Below are positions 1-6,153 of a stretch of 11,589 nt of DNA, one piece after another. Below the pieces are notes generated by a model, which did no database searches, had not been told where the DNA came from, and saw only the letters and a program-made list of their open reading frames with translations. The stretch lies in assembly GCA_030430125.1 (NCBI GenBank), contig JAUIGA010000064.1:1-11589 (forward strand), given 5' to 3'. How positions within the stretch are numbered: the first letter of the stretch is position 1; each line of letters starts with the position of its first letter. The translations under genes and the position numbers were made by a program. The stretch comes from Chloroflexia bacterium (GTDB lineage Bacteria > Chloroflexota > Chloroflexia > Thermomicrobiales > UBA6265).

Positions 1-111
1 GGACTGGCCGGATTCGCCGCAGCGAAGGAACGCCTGGCCGGCAAGCGGGTCGGGGTGATTCTCTCCGGCGGCAACGTCGACCTCGCTCGATTCTGCGAGA
101 TGGTTGGCTGA
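1..111 (+). CDS. Threonine/serine dehydratase-like protein, C-terminal fragment (5' end outside window)
   Basis: The reading frame is open from the first base and ends in TGA at 109-111, giving 36 residues. The motif VILSGGNVDL near the end matches the C-terminal strand and glycine turn of fold-type II PLP enzymes of the threonine dehydratase / serine racemase family, which deaminate threonine or serine to a 2-oxo acid in the cytoplasm. The fragment ends soon after this motif with no room for an ACT domain, so it looks like the short catabolic or racemase-like form rather than the long biosynthetic IlvA. The active-site lysine lies outside the window, so substrate and exact subfamily cannot be decided. 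The next gene is convergent and 282 bases away. Confidence 0.6.
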   Translation, partial: GLAGFAAAKERLAGKRVGVILSGGNVDLARFCEMVG

Positions 112-393
112 CCGCACGGATTCCGGGTCGATCACTCGTAGGGGACGTCCTTGCCGGCGCAACCTGCGCCATCCGCGTCACGGTTCGCAGCCGGCAATGG
201 CGTCCCGTCGTCATCGACCACAACGCTCGCGAGGCGTGGGCGGAACGCGGGAGGGCATTGCCCGCGCAGGCGCTGGTCTCCCATCGCACCGGCAGAGTGG
301 GCAATACCCTCACCTACGGATTGGCTCACAGAACGCGGGCAAGCGCCTCCCCTGCCAACGGGAACATGATCCGGATTCAGCGTCGGTTGGTGC
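112..393. other. Gene-free gap between convergent genes
   Basis: I find no credible gene in these 282 bases. The open frames crossing them (plus strand 104-922 and 151-369, minus strand 132-551) are rich in Arg, Ser and Pro, have no recognisable motif and lack ribosome sites. The only structure seen is the inverted repeat at 251-311, described separately. The gap may contain transcription termination for both flanking genes, or decayed sequence. Confidence 0.5.
251..311. repeat. Imperfect 13-bp inverted repeat (large hairpin)
   Basis: GAGGGCATTGCCC at 251-263 is the reverse complement of GGGCAATACCCTC at 299-311 except for one C-A mismatch (256/306). The loop is 35 bases. No T-tract follows on either strand, so it is not a classical intrinsic terminator. 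It lies between two convergent genes, where a bidirectional terminator or a small decayed mobile element are both possible. Confidence 0.4.
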
Positions 394-861
394 TCAATCC
401 GCATCCAGCCATGCGCCATCGCGCATGAGGTCGCGTCCGTCGAGCTCGTTGACCTCGCGCCAGGCCTGCACGCGCAACGGCTGGATCCGAAAGTATAGGT
501 ATGGGGTGGTGAGCTCGCGCGGATCGAAGCCGGTCTTCGCGGCGAAGGCATCGCCGACGGCGCCCTCGATCTCCGACGCCGCCACCGTTTCCGCGACCCT
601 CCCCTCGATCAATACGAGGTCGCGGGTCGGCCCGATGCCGAGACGAACCTTACCTGTCGTCGCCAGGTTGCGACTGGTCGGGCTGGATGCCGGTGTGGCG
701 ATCCACACCGTGGCGCCATCCCAGAGAAACGACAGCGGCACTAACCATGGAGTGCCGTTCTCGCTGCCGGCGGTGGCGATCCAGGCGTCGACGTCGTGTT
801 CGAGCCGGCGGAGCGTGTCCCTCGTGCGCTCGCCCAGGGGTCTGGCGGGTGGTAGCGTCAT
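394..861 (-). CDS. Pyridoxamine 5'-phosphate oxidase (PPOX)-family split-barrel flavoprotein
   Basis: 155 residues, the usual length for a single-domain PPOX / F420- or FMN-binding split barrel. After an N-terminal helix (residues about 11-27) come the strands ATAGSENGTPWLVPLSFLWDG (29-49), then TVWIATP and TSRNLATTGKVRLGIG (51-77), the pattern of this fold including the S-RN---GKV-L cofactor-contact segment. These proteins bind FMN or F420 and reduce small molecules or haem products in the cytoplasm; the true substrate cannot be read. The ATG at 861 has a GGAG about 11 bases upstream, which is a long spacing. The gene follows the VOC gene 967-1314 in the same direction, but a strong hairpin at 924-958 lies between them, so it may be transcribed separately or only by read-through. 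Confidence 0.8.
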   Translation of the reverse strand: MTLPPARPLGERTRDTLRRLEHDVDAWIATAGSENGTPWLVPLSFLWDGATVWIATPASSPTSRNLATTGKVRLGIGPTRDLVLIEGRVAETVAASEIEGAVGDAFAAKTGFDPRELTTPYLYFRIQPLRVQAWREVNELDGRDLMRDGAWLDAD

Positions 862-923
862 GCTCGCTCAATCTCCAGGATATCGGTCGCGACCACGCGG
901 AGCCTCGAGGTCCGCGGTCTGAT

Positions 924-958
924 GCGGGTGGCGGGCAAGCTTCGACCCCGCCACCCGC
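924..958 (-). terminator. Perfect 12-bp hairpin after the VOC gene
   Basis: GCGGGTGGCGGG (924-935) pairs perfectly with CCCGCCACCCGC (947-958) around an 11-base loop. On the minus strand it starts 8 bases after the stop codon of the VOC gene 967-1314. No T-run follows, so it may end transcription weakly or protect the 3' end of the VOC mRNA. Its position directly after a stop codon and before the next gene supports a terminator-like role. Confidence 0.65.
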
Positions 959-966
959 CTTCAATG

Positions 967-1314
967 CTACTCCGAATCCTGCAGCAGCCCGACGGGATTG
1001 CCGTCGGGGTCAATCACCGTGGCGATGCGCCGACCACTGCCGACATCCCGCACATCGCCCTGCGCCTCGGCTCCGGCGTCGAGCAGCGCCTGGCGGGCGG
1101 CGTCGACGTCATCGACGCTCACGTAGGCGACGGGACCGGTCATGCCCTGGGCGTGACCGTTGGGATCGAGACCGATATCCTGGCCGTTCACGTTGAACCC
1201 GACGTAGTACGGCGCGTCCTGGGTCGGATCGACACCAAGCAGCCCGCTGAAGCGCGCCTTCGCCCGCGCGATGTCCTTGACGGGGAAGATGATGGTATTG
1301 ATGCCTGCGGTCAT
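967..1314 (-). CDS. VOC (glyoxalase/bleomycin-resistance/dioxygenase) superfamily protein
   Basis: 115 residues. The beta-alpha-beta-beta-beta halves of a VOC module are visible: INTIIFPVKDIARAKARFSGLLG (5-27), a second strand set around 36-49, and the repeat PVAYVSVDDVDAARQALLDAG (61-81), ending with IDPDGNPVGLLQ (101-112). Such proteins usually dimerise in the cytoplasm and either act on a small electrophile or bind a drug; conserved metal ligands are not evident, so no reaction is assigned. The frame is open to 1422, but I place the start at 1314 because AGGAGG lies 6 bases upstream of that ATG and the VOC fold begins there. A perfect ECF41-type promoter match at 1374-1400 precedes the gene, giving a leader of about 50 bases, and a strong hairpin follows it. 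Confidence 0.85.
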   Translation of the reverse strand: MTAGINTIIFPVKDIARAKARFSGLLGVDPTQDAPYYVGFNVNGQDIGLDPNGHAQGMTGPVAYVSVDDVDAARQALLDAGAEAQGDVRDVGSGRRIATVIDPDGNPVGLLQDSE

Positions 1315-1366
1315 GGATTCCTCCTGGCGGATCCAGCGAATCGAAGTGACGGACCAGCGTCCGTCA

Positions 1367-2227
1367 TCACCCTGACGTATCCCGGCCCAGGAATGTGACA
1401 GGCGGATCAGATTGAGCTCCATTCAGTCGTTCGGCCAGGAACTCCTCCCACGTGCGCTCGCCCACGGCGCGATCGGGGGCGAGGTTGGCGCCGTCACGGA
1501 AGGCGCGCGCGGCCTTGCCCGGCATCGGGAGCGGCACGATCGGTCGGCGCCGATGGCTGGCGCGCAGGTAGCTGCGAACGAGCTCGTCCATATCGTAGAT
1601 GCGCGGGCCGGCGATCTCGGGCACGAGACCGGCAGGTTCACCGAGCGCGAGCTCGACGAGGCGCGCCGCCACCTCGTCGGCATCGATCGGCTGAAAACGG
1701 GTGCCTGACGGTACCGGGATCACCGGCATCTTCGCCATTTGCTCCAATGTCTTCAGTGTCAGGTCGTGAAACTGCGTGGCTCGCAGGGTGGTCCAGGGCA
1801 GGCCGGACTCCGCTACGATCCGCTCGGCTTCTCGCTTGGATGCGAAGTAACCGAACATGGCGCGGTCGACCCGGCTGACGACCGGGATGCGGTCGGCACC
1901 GACGACCGAGATGTAGACCAGATGCGACGCCCGCCGCTGTGCCGTCGCCGCTTGAACCAGGTGACGGGCCTTGTCCTCATCGCCCTTGGCGGTTCCCGCA
2001 AGATGCACGATGATGTCGACCCCATCGACCGCGACGCCGGCTCCCTCGCCGGTCGCGAGATCGCCGGCCACGTATTCTACGCCGTCTTCCGCCTCATGAT
2101 GCCTCCGGCTCAGCACCCGAACCTCGCGACCTGCCTCGCGCAGGCGCCGGACCACGTGTCGTCCAAGGCTACCGGTTCCGCCGGTGACCAGGATTGGTGA
2201 TGTCGTAATGTCGGGATACGATCGCAA
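1367..2227 (-). CDS. SDR / NmrA-like NAD(P)-dependent epimerase-oxidoreductase
   Basis: About 286 residues from a proposed TTG start. The Rossmann dinucleotide motif ILVTGGTGSLGRHVVRRL is at residues 12-29, followed by the acidic or basic turn VRVLSRR. The DLATG segment, the VYISVVGADRI strand and the YFASKREAER segment (YxxxK) fit the atypical or extended SDR group that includes NmrA-like regulators and epimerases. The protein is cytoplasmic and should bind NAD(P)(H); its substrate is unknown. The start is uncertain: homologues normally begin just before ILVTGG, but the only nearby options are TTG at 2227 or a rare ATT at 2209, neither with a ribosome site. The frame stays open to 2512 inside the sigma gene, an unlikely extension. 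Such oxidoreductase/epimerase genes are the usual partners of ECF41 sigma factors, and this one is divergent from one. Confidence 0.8.
   Translation of the reverse strand: MRSYPDITTSPILVTGGTGSLGRHVVRRLREAGREVRVLSRRHHEAEDGVEYVAGDLATGEGAGVAVDGVDIIVHLAGTAKGDEDKARHLVQAATAQRRASHLVYISVVGADRIPVVSRVDRAMFGYFASKREAERIVAESGLPWTTLRATQFHDLTLKTLEQMAKMPVIPVPSGTRFQPIDADEVAARLVELALGEPAGLVPEIAGPRIYDMDELVRSYLRASHRRRPIVPLPMPGKAARAFRDGANLAPDRAVGERTWEEFLAERLNGAQSDPPVTFLGRDTSG
1374..1400 (-). promoter_or_regulatory. Candidate ECF41-dependent promoter for the VOC gene
   Basis: On the minus strand TGTCACA (1400-1394) is followed after exactly 16 bases by CGTC (1377-1374). This is the ECF41 -35/-10 consensus TGTCACA-N16-CGTC as I recall it from published work on this sigma group. 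The predicted start is near 1366, about 50 bases upstream of the VOC ATG, and AGGAGG lies in that leader. The promoter lies in the last codons of the SDR gene, and the gene for an ECF41-type sigma factor begins about 840 bases away. I found no second exact copy in the window. Confidence 0.65.
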
Positions 2228-2243
2228 TGAGGGATCGCAACCG

Positions 2244-3128
2244 ATGACTGACTCCCACTGGCTGGCGGCGCGATTCGAGGAGAACCGATCCCACCTGCGG
2301 GCGGTGGCGTACCGCATGCTTGGCTCGACCGGAGAGGCGGACGACGCGGTGCAGGAGGCGTGGATCCGGTTCAGTCGCACCGAGACGAGCGACGTCGACA
2401 ACCTGGGCGGGTGGCTGACGACGGTCATCTCGAGGGTCTGCCTGGACATGCTGCGCTCTCGCACGTCACGTCGCGAGGAGCGGATGAACGACGACCGACC
2501 CGAGCCGATCACCAGCCAGGCTGAAGGTCACGACCCCGAGCACGAAGCGATCCTGGCCGACGCGGTCGGCGCCGCGATGCTGGTGGTGCTCGACACGCTG
2601 TCACCGGCCGAGCGGCTCGCCTTCGTGCTGCACGACACATTCGGCGTGCCGTTCGACGAGATCGGGCCGATCGTCGACCGCTCGCCGGCCGCGGCTCGGC
2701 AGCTCGCGAGCCGTGCCCGCCGCCGCGTGCAGGGGGTGGAACCCGACACCAGGGCCGACCGTGACCGGCAACGGGAGATCGTCGCCGCGTTCCTCGACGC
2801 CGCGCGCAACGCGAAGTTCGAAGCGCTGCTGGCGTTGCTCGATCCGGATGTGACGGTTCGCGCCGACCGCGCCGCCGCGGCGATGGGCGGCGACTGGGAG
2901 GTGCGTGGCGCGACGGCGGTGGCGAAGACCTTCTCGGGACGCGCGCGGGCCGCGCGGCCGGTGCTCATAGACGGGATGCCGGGAGCAGTCTGGGCGCCGG
3001 GCGGAAAGCCGCGCGTGGTCATCGCGTTCACGATCGAGGATGGGCGCATCGCCGTGATCGACCTCATCGCCGATCCGGACGAGCTGGCGAGCATCGACCT
3101 GGAGTTCCTGGGTGGTATGCCGAGGTGA
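2244..3128 (+). CDS. ECF41-type RNA polymerase sigma factor with fused SnoaL-like domain (SigJ-like)
   Basis: 294 residues, longer than a minimal ECF sigma factor because of a C-terminal domain. Region 2 spans residues about 6-75 (FEENRSHLRAVAYRMLGS, ADDAVQEAWIR, then GGWLTTVISRVCLDMLR). Region 4 spans about 112-163 (LDTLSPAERLAFVLHDTFG, VPFDEIGPIVDRSPAAARQL), the DNA-binding part for the -35 element. Residues about 175-282 form a SnoaL/NTF2-like domain. The end EDGRIAVIDLIADPDEL corresponds to the DGK-NPDKL signature of ECF41, where this domain regulates the sigma factor in place of a separate anti-sigma factor. I chose ATG 2244 because region 2 starts directly after it and GAGGG lies 10 bases upstream; an in-frame ATG at 2208 is the alternative. 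The divergent SDR is a typical partner gene. Confidence 0.9.
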   Translation: MTDSHWLAARFEENRSHLRAVAYRMLGSTGEADDAVQEAWIRFSRTETSDVDNLGGWLTTVISRVCLDMLRSRTSRREERMNDDRPEPITSQAEGHDPEHEAILADAVGAAMLVVLDTLSPAERLAFVLHDTFGVPFDEIGPIVDRSPAAARQLASRARRRVQGVEPDTRADRDRQREIVAAFLDAARNAKFEALLALLDPDVTVRADRAAAAMGGDWEVRGATAVAKTFSGRARAARPVLIDGMPGAVWAPGGKPRVVIAFTIEDGRIAVIDLIADPDELASIDLEFLGGMPR

Positions 3129-3157
3129 CGGCACGACGTCTCCAATGAAATCCTACG

Positions 3158-3176
3158 TTGTACAATCGGGTAGTAC
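3158..3176 (+). promoter_or_regulatory. Candidate promoter and operator of the toxin-antitoxin pair
   Basis: TACAAT at 3161-3166 matches the -10 consensus at five of six bases; a -35 box is not convincing. It is embedded in TTGTACAA (3159-3166), and GTAC recurs at 3173-3176, giving a loose two-fold symmetric site of the sort bound by AbrB-type antitoxins. A start near 3173 would leave a 27-base leader carrying GAGGAGGT (3188-3195). The stretch is clearly more AT-rich than its surroundings. Confidence 0.35.
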
Positions 3177-3199
3177 CTTTTATGGACGAGGAGGTCATC

Positions 3200-3466
3200 A
3201 TGTCACTGCGACGATCGAAGATCACCCGCAAGGGACAGGTCACCATTCCTGCCGAGTTTCGCAAGGAGCTCGATCTGCGTGAAGGGGACACCATCCTGTT
3301 CGAAATGGACGACCGGGGCATCCATATCGTGCGGCCCAAGGATGTCGTTGCCCGCACGGCGGGCATCTTCAAGGACTACGCGAAGAACGGCGAGCCATTC
3401 GATCGCGATAAGGTCTGGGACGAGATTGTTGCCGAGCGCCTTGGACCGGATCGCGACAATGCCTGA
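3200..3466 (+). CDS. vapB: AbrB/MazE/SpoVT-family antitoxin (VapB-type)
   Basis: 88 residues. The N-terminal swapped-hairpin AbrB domain is clear: SKITRKGQVTIPAEFRKELDLREGD at residues 6-30, then ILFEMDDRGIHIVRP (32-46). The C-terminal tail, residues about 50-88, is charged and helical, as expected for the part that wraps around the toxin. Antitoxins of this type neutralise a PIN RNase and repress their own promoter by binding DNA as a dimer. ATG 3200 is chosen over upstream starts because GAGGAGGT sits 4-5 bases before it and the AbrB domain begins at once. The last 8 bases overlap the PIN-domain toxin gene, a standard coupled arrangement. Confidence 0.88.
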   Translation: MSLRRSKITRKGQVTIPAEFRKELDLREGDTILFEMDDRGIHIVRPKDVVARTAGIFKDYAKNGEPFDRDKVWDEIVAERLGPDRDNA

Positions 3467-3872
3467 TGTGTTGCTCGTCGATACCAACGTATTCCTGAGA
3501 CATGTACTTCAAGACATCCCGGATCATGCGGTACGGTCTACACGCCTGCTGGAGCGTGCCCAGTCGGGCGATGTCGTATTGTTCGCGCCGTCTACCGTCT
3601 TTTTCGAGCTCAGTCACTACATGCACCGCACACTCAAACTCCCGCGTGCTCCCGTTGCAGCCTCCCTGCTCGACATCTTGAGCAATCCAGGAGTTGCGGT
3701 CGATCACCCCGACGCAATCCGGAACGCACTCACGTTGTGGGCGCGACAGGGTCCACTTTCTTTTCCAGACTGCTTCCACCTTGCGCTGGCAAGAGAACTC
3801 GGAATGGACAAGGTGTGCACCTTCGATCGGAAGATGGATCGCTACCCCGGCGTGGAGCGCGTCGAGCCCTGA
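3459..3872 (+). CDS. vapC: PIN-domain ribonuclease toxin (VapC-type)
   Basis: 137 residues, typical of VapC. The acidic residues of the PIN nuclease can be located: D8 in LLVDTNVFLRH, E50 in VFFELSHYM, D104 in SFPDCFHLALAREL and D123 in CTFDRKMDRYPGV. These coordinate Mg or Mn for endonucleolytic cleavage of RNA, often tRNA. The ATG at 3459 overlaps the antitoxin stop (ATGCCTGA), so translation is probably coupled. The frame is open back to 3279, but that part runs inside the antitoxin gene and has no PIN homology. All four catalytic acids are present, so the toxin looks intact. The family of PIN partners of AbrB-type antitoxins fits exactly. Confidence 0.9.
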   Translation: MPDVLLVDTNVFLRHVLQDIPDHAVRSTRLLERAQSGDVVLFAPSTVFFELSHYMHRTLKLPRAPVAASLLDILSNPGVAVDHPDAIRNALTLWARQGPLSFPDCFHLALARELGMDKVCTFDRKMDRYPGVERVEP

Positions 3873-3881
3873 CACGGGCTC
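3864..3881. terminator. Hairpin between convergent vapC and AlkD-like genes
   Basis: GAGCCC (3864-3869) and GGGCTC (3876-3881) form a perfect 6-bp stem with a 6-base loop that contains the vapC stop codon. The arms overlap the ends of both convergent genes, which are only 7 bases apart. There is no T-tract on either strand, so termination would be weak; the symmetric position suggests a shared bidirectional stop. Confidence 0.45.
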
Positions 3882-4614
3882 AGGTCTTGCCTGCCGCCGC
3901 CTGCTTCATCCCGAGGTAGTGCGCTCGCTGGTCGGGATCGAGCTTCTCGATCGCGTAGCGGAGCGTGACGCGAGGCATCGTCGCGGCGTGCCGGTCAAGG
4001 AACGCGAGCAATCGTGATGGATCTTGCTTGCCGGCCTCCCGCAGCCACGCCCCAACGGCCTTGCGCACCAGGTCGTGCTCGTCGTCGACCAGCAACTCGG
4101 CGAGCCGGAAGGTGTCGTCCAGCTCGCCCTTGCGAATGAAGTACGAGGTCGCATACATGGCCGTGCGGCGCTCCCAGGGGTTATCCGAGCGCGCCAGCAC
4201 GTACAGGATGTCGCGCGGCTGATGGTAGTCGTGCAGGTAGCCGCCGATCACGAAGGGCGCGCCGAGATCGACCAGGTCCCAGTTGTCGATGCGGTCCATT
4301 CGCCGCAGGTAGAGGTTGTAGAGCTCCCGCCGTCGATCCTCCGGAGTGTTCCGCCGGCGCGCCTGCTTGTCCATCACGCTGAGCGCGCCGGCGCGCGCCT
4401 CGTGGACGTCGCTTTCCATCAGTCGCTCGATCTGCCGCGGCGGCAGGTCGATGAATTCCTGCGCCAGCGCGAAGACCTGCCCCATGGGAACGCCGAGGAT
4501 CACATCGTTCTTGCTGTCGTTCCTGAATGAACGCTCGTACTTCAATCGTTGCTCGGGCGATTGCAGCGCTTCCAACCGCTCGACGAAGGTCGCGGCGGTC
4601 ATCTCGGTCACCAT
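3880..4614 (-). CDS. DNA alkylation repair protein, AlkD-like HEAT-repeat glycosylase
   Basis: 244 residues, the family's normal length, almost entirely helical as expected for stacked HEAT-like repeats. AlkD enzymes remove N3- and N7-alkylated purines from DNA without base flipping. The signature NWDLVDLGAPFVIGGYL is at 111-127; W112 and D116 have the spacing of the catalytic-cleft W109 and D113 of Bacillus cereus AlkD. R150 (NPWERRTAM) and W190 (AVGAWLREAGK) sit near the expected places for R148 and W187. The start at 4614 is supported by GGGAG eight bases upstream; an ATG at 4602 is possible, while the open extension to 4743 runs into the upstream VOC gene in another frame and is rejected. 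It is the last gene of the arsR operon, 35 bases after the VOC gene. Confidence 0.88.
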   Translation of the reverse strand: MVTEMTAATFVERLEALQSPEQRLKYERSFRNDSKNDVILGVPMGQVFALAQEFIDLPPRQIERLMESDVHEARAGALSVMDKQARRRNTPEDRRRELYNLYLRRMDRIDNWDLVDLGAPFVIGGYLHDYHQPRDILYVLARSDNPWERRTAMYATSYFIRKGELDDTFRLAELLVDDEHDLVRKAVGAWLREAGKQDPSRLLAFLDRHAATMPRVTLRYAIEKLDPDQRAHYLGMKQAAAGKT

Positions 4615-4649
4615 GGCTCCATCTCCCGCCGCAGTGCGTGATGCTGATG

Positions 4650-5006
4650 TCAGGTATCGTCGCCCAGCACCTGACCGATCTGGATCCTGTTGCCGTCGGG
4701 ATCGGTGATCCATACCGATCGCACGGACCCCGGGACGACCCATTCAATCGTCCCGGTCTCAATCGCGCGCTGCGCGATCCCGTCGACGTGCGCTTCCAGG
4801 TCGTCCACCATCAGTGTCAACAACCCCATCCCAGCGCGGGGGGCGTCGGCGACGATGTAGAACCAGCCCGTTTCGGTGACCTGCCAGACCGCTTCGGCTG
4901 CATGTGGCACGAGGTCGGGTGGACGGCCCATGAGCCGCTCATACCAGGCGCGGGCCGTCTCGAAGTCGGTCACTGAAGTGCCGGCGAACATCTGGTTGAC
5001 GACCAC
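4650..5006 (-). CDS. VOC superfamily (glyoxalase-like) protein
   Basis: 118 residues. First half: QMFAGTSVTDFETARAWYERLMG (5-27), with AEAVWQVTETGWFYIV (37-52) as the strand bearing the ligand-site residues. Second half: GMGLLTLMVDDLEAHVDGI (59-77) and the closing VWITDPDGNRIQIGQ (98-112), the family hallmark DPDGN. The start is GTG at 5006: TTAGGAG lies 6 bases upstream, whereas the internal ATG at M6 has no suitable site. Family members detoxify electrophiles or bind drugs; the substrate is not deducible. Fifth gene of the arsR operon, 54 bases after the DHFR-like gene and 35 bases before the AlkD-like gene. Confidence 0.87.
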   Translation of the reverse strand: MVVNQMFAGTSVTDFETARAWYERLMGRPPDLVPHAAEAVWQVTETGWFYIVADAPRAGMGLLTLMVDDLEAHVDGIAQRAIETGTIEWVVPGSVRSVWITDPDGNRIQIGQVLGDDT

Positions 5007-5060
5007 TGACGACTCCTAACGTTATCGGCACCGGACCACCAAGCGCCAGCGCCCGCACGC

Positions 5061-5672
5061 TTACCTGACGACGCGGAAAGACAGGTGCGTCGCGCCAGGT
5101 GTCTCGAGGTGCCGAATCTGCTCGAGCTCGATGTGATCGGCGACAAGGTGATCGAACAGCGGCGTGCCGGCGCCGAGCAGCACCGGCGCGATGTGCAGGT
5201 GAATCTCGTCGATCAGCCCCGCCCGCAGGTACTGCTGGAAGACGTTCGCGCCGGCGATGCCGATGTCCTTGTCGCCGGCGGCGGCGCGCGCCTGGGCAAG
5301 CGCGCTCTCGATGCCGTCGCTGACGAAGGTGAACGGGGTCGGTCCCTTGACGCCATCCTCCAGCGGATGGTGCGTCAACACGAAGCAGGGCCAGGTGAAG
5401 GCGGTGCCGTTCGGCGCCACCCAGCCGTTCGGGCTGTCGATGATGTCGAACATGTTGCGGCCCATGATGACCGCGCCGGTCGATTCGAACGCATCGCCGA
5501 AGAGCTGATCCCACGCCTCGTTCAGCGGGGAGTCCTCGTCGCCGGGGTTCGTCGCCATCATCCATGCGAAGATGCGCTCGCCGCCGTCGCCCAACCCCGC
5601 CTCACGCCGGGGGTTCGGTCCGGTGATGAACCCATCCAGCGAGATCGACTTGTCAAGTGCCACCTTGCCCAT
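5061..5672 (-). CDS. Dihydrofolate reductase-like protein (RibD C-terminal domain family)
   Basis: 203 residues with the fold of the DHFR / RibD-C family. Visible blocks are the N-terminal LDKSISLDGFITGPNP (6-21), the nucleotide-binding VIMGRNMFDII (68-78), FVLTHHP (97-103), and the hallmark IGIAGANVFQQYLRAGLIDEIHLHIAPVLLGAG (137-169), where the glycine pair contacts NADPH. These stand-alone proteins probably reduce a small aromatic or pterin-like compound with NADPH; they are not housekeeping FolA, and no substrate can be named. ATG 5672 has GGAG seven bases upstream. Fourth gene of the arsR operon. Such DHFR-like genes often occur with ArsR, AHSA1 and VOC genes, suggesting a shared drug- or stress-response role. 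Confidence 0.87.
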   Translation of the reverse strand: MGKVALDKSISLDGFITGPNPRREAGLGDGGERIFAWMMATNPGDEDSPLNEAWDQLFGDAFESTGAVIMGRNMFDIIDSPNGWVAPNGTAFTWPCFVLTHHPLEDGVKGPTPFTFVSDGIESALAQARAAAGDKDIGIAGANVFQQYLRAGLIDEIHLHIAPVLLGAGTPLFDHLVADHIELEQIRHLETPGATHLSFRVVR

Positions 5673-5695
5673 GTTCGCGCTCCATGCCCGCAGGC

Positions 5696-5711
5696 GTTGA
5701 TATCGATCAAC
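5696..5711. repeat. 16-bp palindrome inside the operon
   Basis: GTTGAT-ATCG-ATCAAC has perfect 6-bp arms. It lies in the 52-base gap between the VOC gene 5725-6129 and the DHFR-like gene. It may be an operator for an internal promoter or a small mRNA hairpin; nothing else supports either reading. Confidence 0.3.
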
Positions 5712-5724
5712 CTGAGAAATCCGG

Positions 5725-6129
5725 TCAATCGCCCGCGGGGCGCTCCTGGATCACCCACTCGTTGCCGTCGGGGTCGCTGAAGAAGACGAACGAGTTCCAG
5801 GTCCCTCCCTTGCCGTCGCGCCACTCGCCGTCCGTGAAGTTCCGAACTGGCGTGCACTCCAGCCCGAGGGTTACCAGCTCTTCCCGGGTCGCCTCGATAT
5901 CGTCGACGACAAGGGTCAACCCCTCCAGCGAGCCAGGCTGCAATTTGTGCAGCGTCGAGTTCAGGTGGATTGAGCAGCCCGACCCGGGTGGGGTCAGTTG
6001 CACCAGCCGGCCCTCGCCGCCGAGGGGAACATCGAGGTCGACAGTGAAGCCGGTCTTGTCCGCATAGAACGCCTTCGCGCGGTCGATGTCGGAGACGGGG
6101 ACGGGAACAACTTCCAGCTTGATGTCCAT
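5725..6129 (-). CDS. VOC superfamily (glyoxalase-like) protein
   Basis: 134 residues, a single two-module VOC protein. The first module holds EVVPVPVSDIDRAKAFYADKTGF (6-28) and RLVQLTPPGSGCSIHL (41-56). The second holds GLTLVVDDIEATREELVTLG (70-89) and FVFFSDPDGNEWVIQER (114-130). H55 and E124 are candidate metal or ligand contacts, by analogy with glyoxalase I-like folds, but a complete metal site is not shown. The ATG at 6129 follows AGGG by nine bases. Third gene of the arsR operon, 24 bases after the AHSA1 gene. It differs clearly in sequence from the other two VOC proteins in the window, so it is not a recent duplicate. Confidence 0.88.
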   Translation of the reverse strand: MDIKLEVVPVPVSDIDRAKAFYADKTGFTVDLDVPLGGEGRLVQLTPPGSGCSIHLNSTLHKLQPGSLEGLTLVVDDIEATREELVTLGLECTPVRNFTDGEWRDGKGGTWNSFVFFSDPDGNEWVIQERPAGD

Positions 6130-6153
6130 CGGTCGAAACCCTGACCTTTCACG

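Noticed and set aside
104..922. Long plus-strand open frame of 272 codons
   Set aside because: It opposes the PPOX gene, has Arg/Ser/Pro-rich low-information sequence and no motif; a GC-rich shadow frame.
1315..1422. Upstream extension of the VOC frame to 1422
   Set aside because: It would overlap the SDR 3' end and the promoter; AGGAGG sits before the ATG at 1314, where the VOC fold starts.
2228..2512. Upstream extension of the SDR frame into the sigma gene
   Set aside because: The added residues show no SDR homology and are the antisense of sigma region 2; SDR proteins start just before the Rossmann motif.
4615..4743. 43-residue N-terminal extension of the AlkD-like protein
   Set aside because: It overlaps the end of the VOC gene in another frame and has no AlkD similarity; a better ribosome site precedes 4614.
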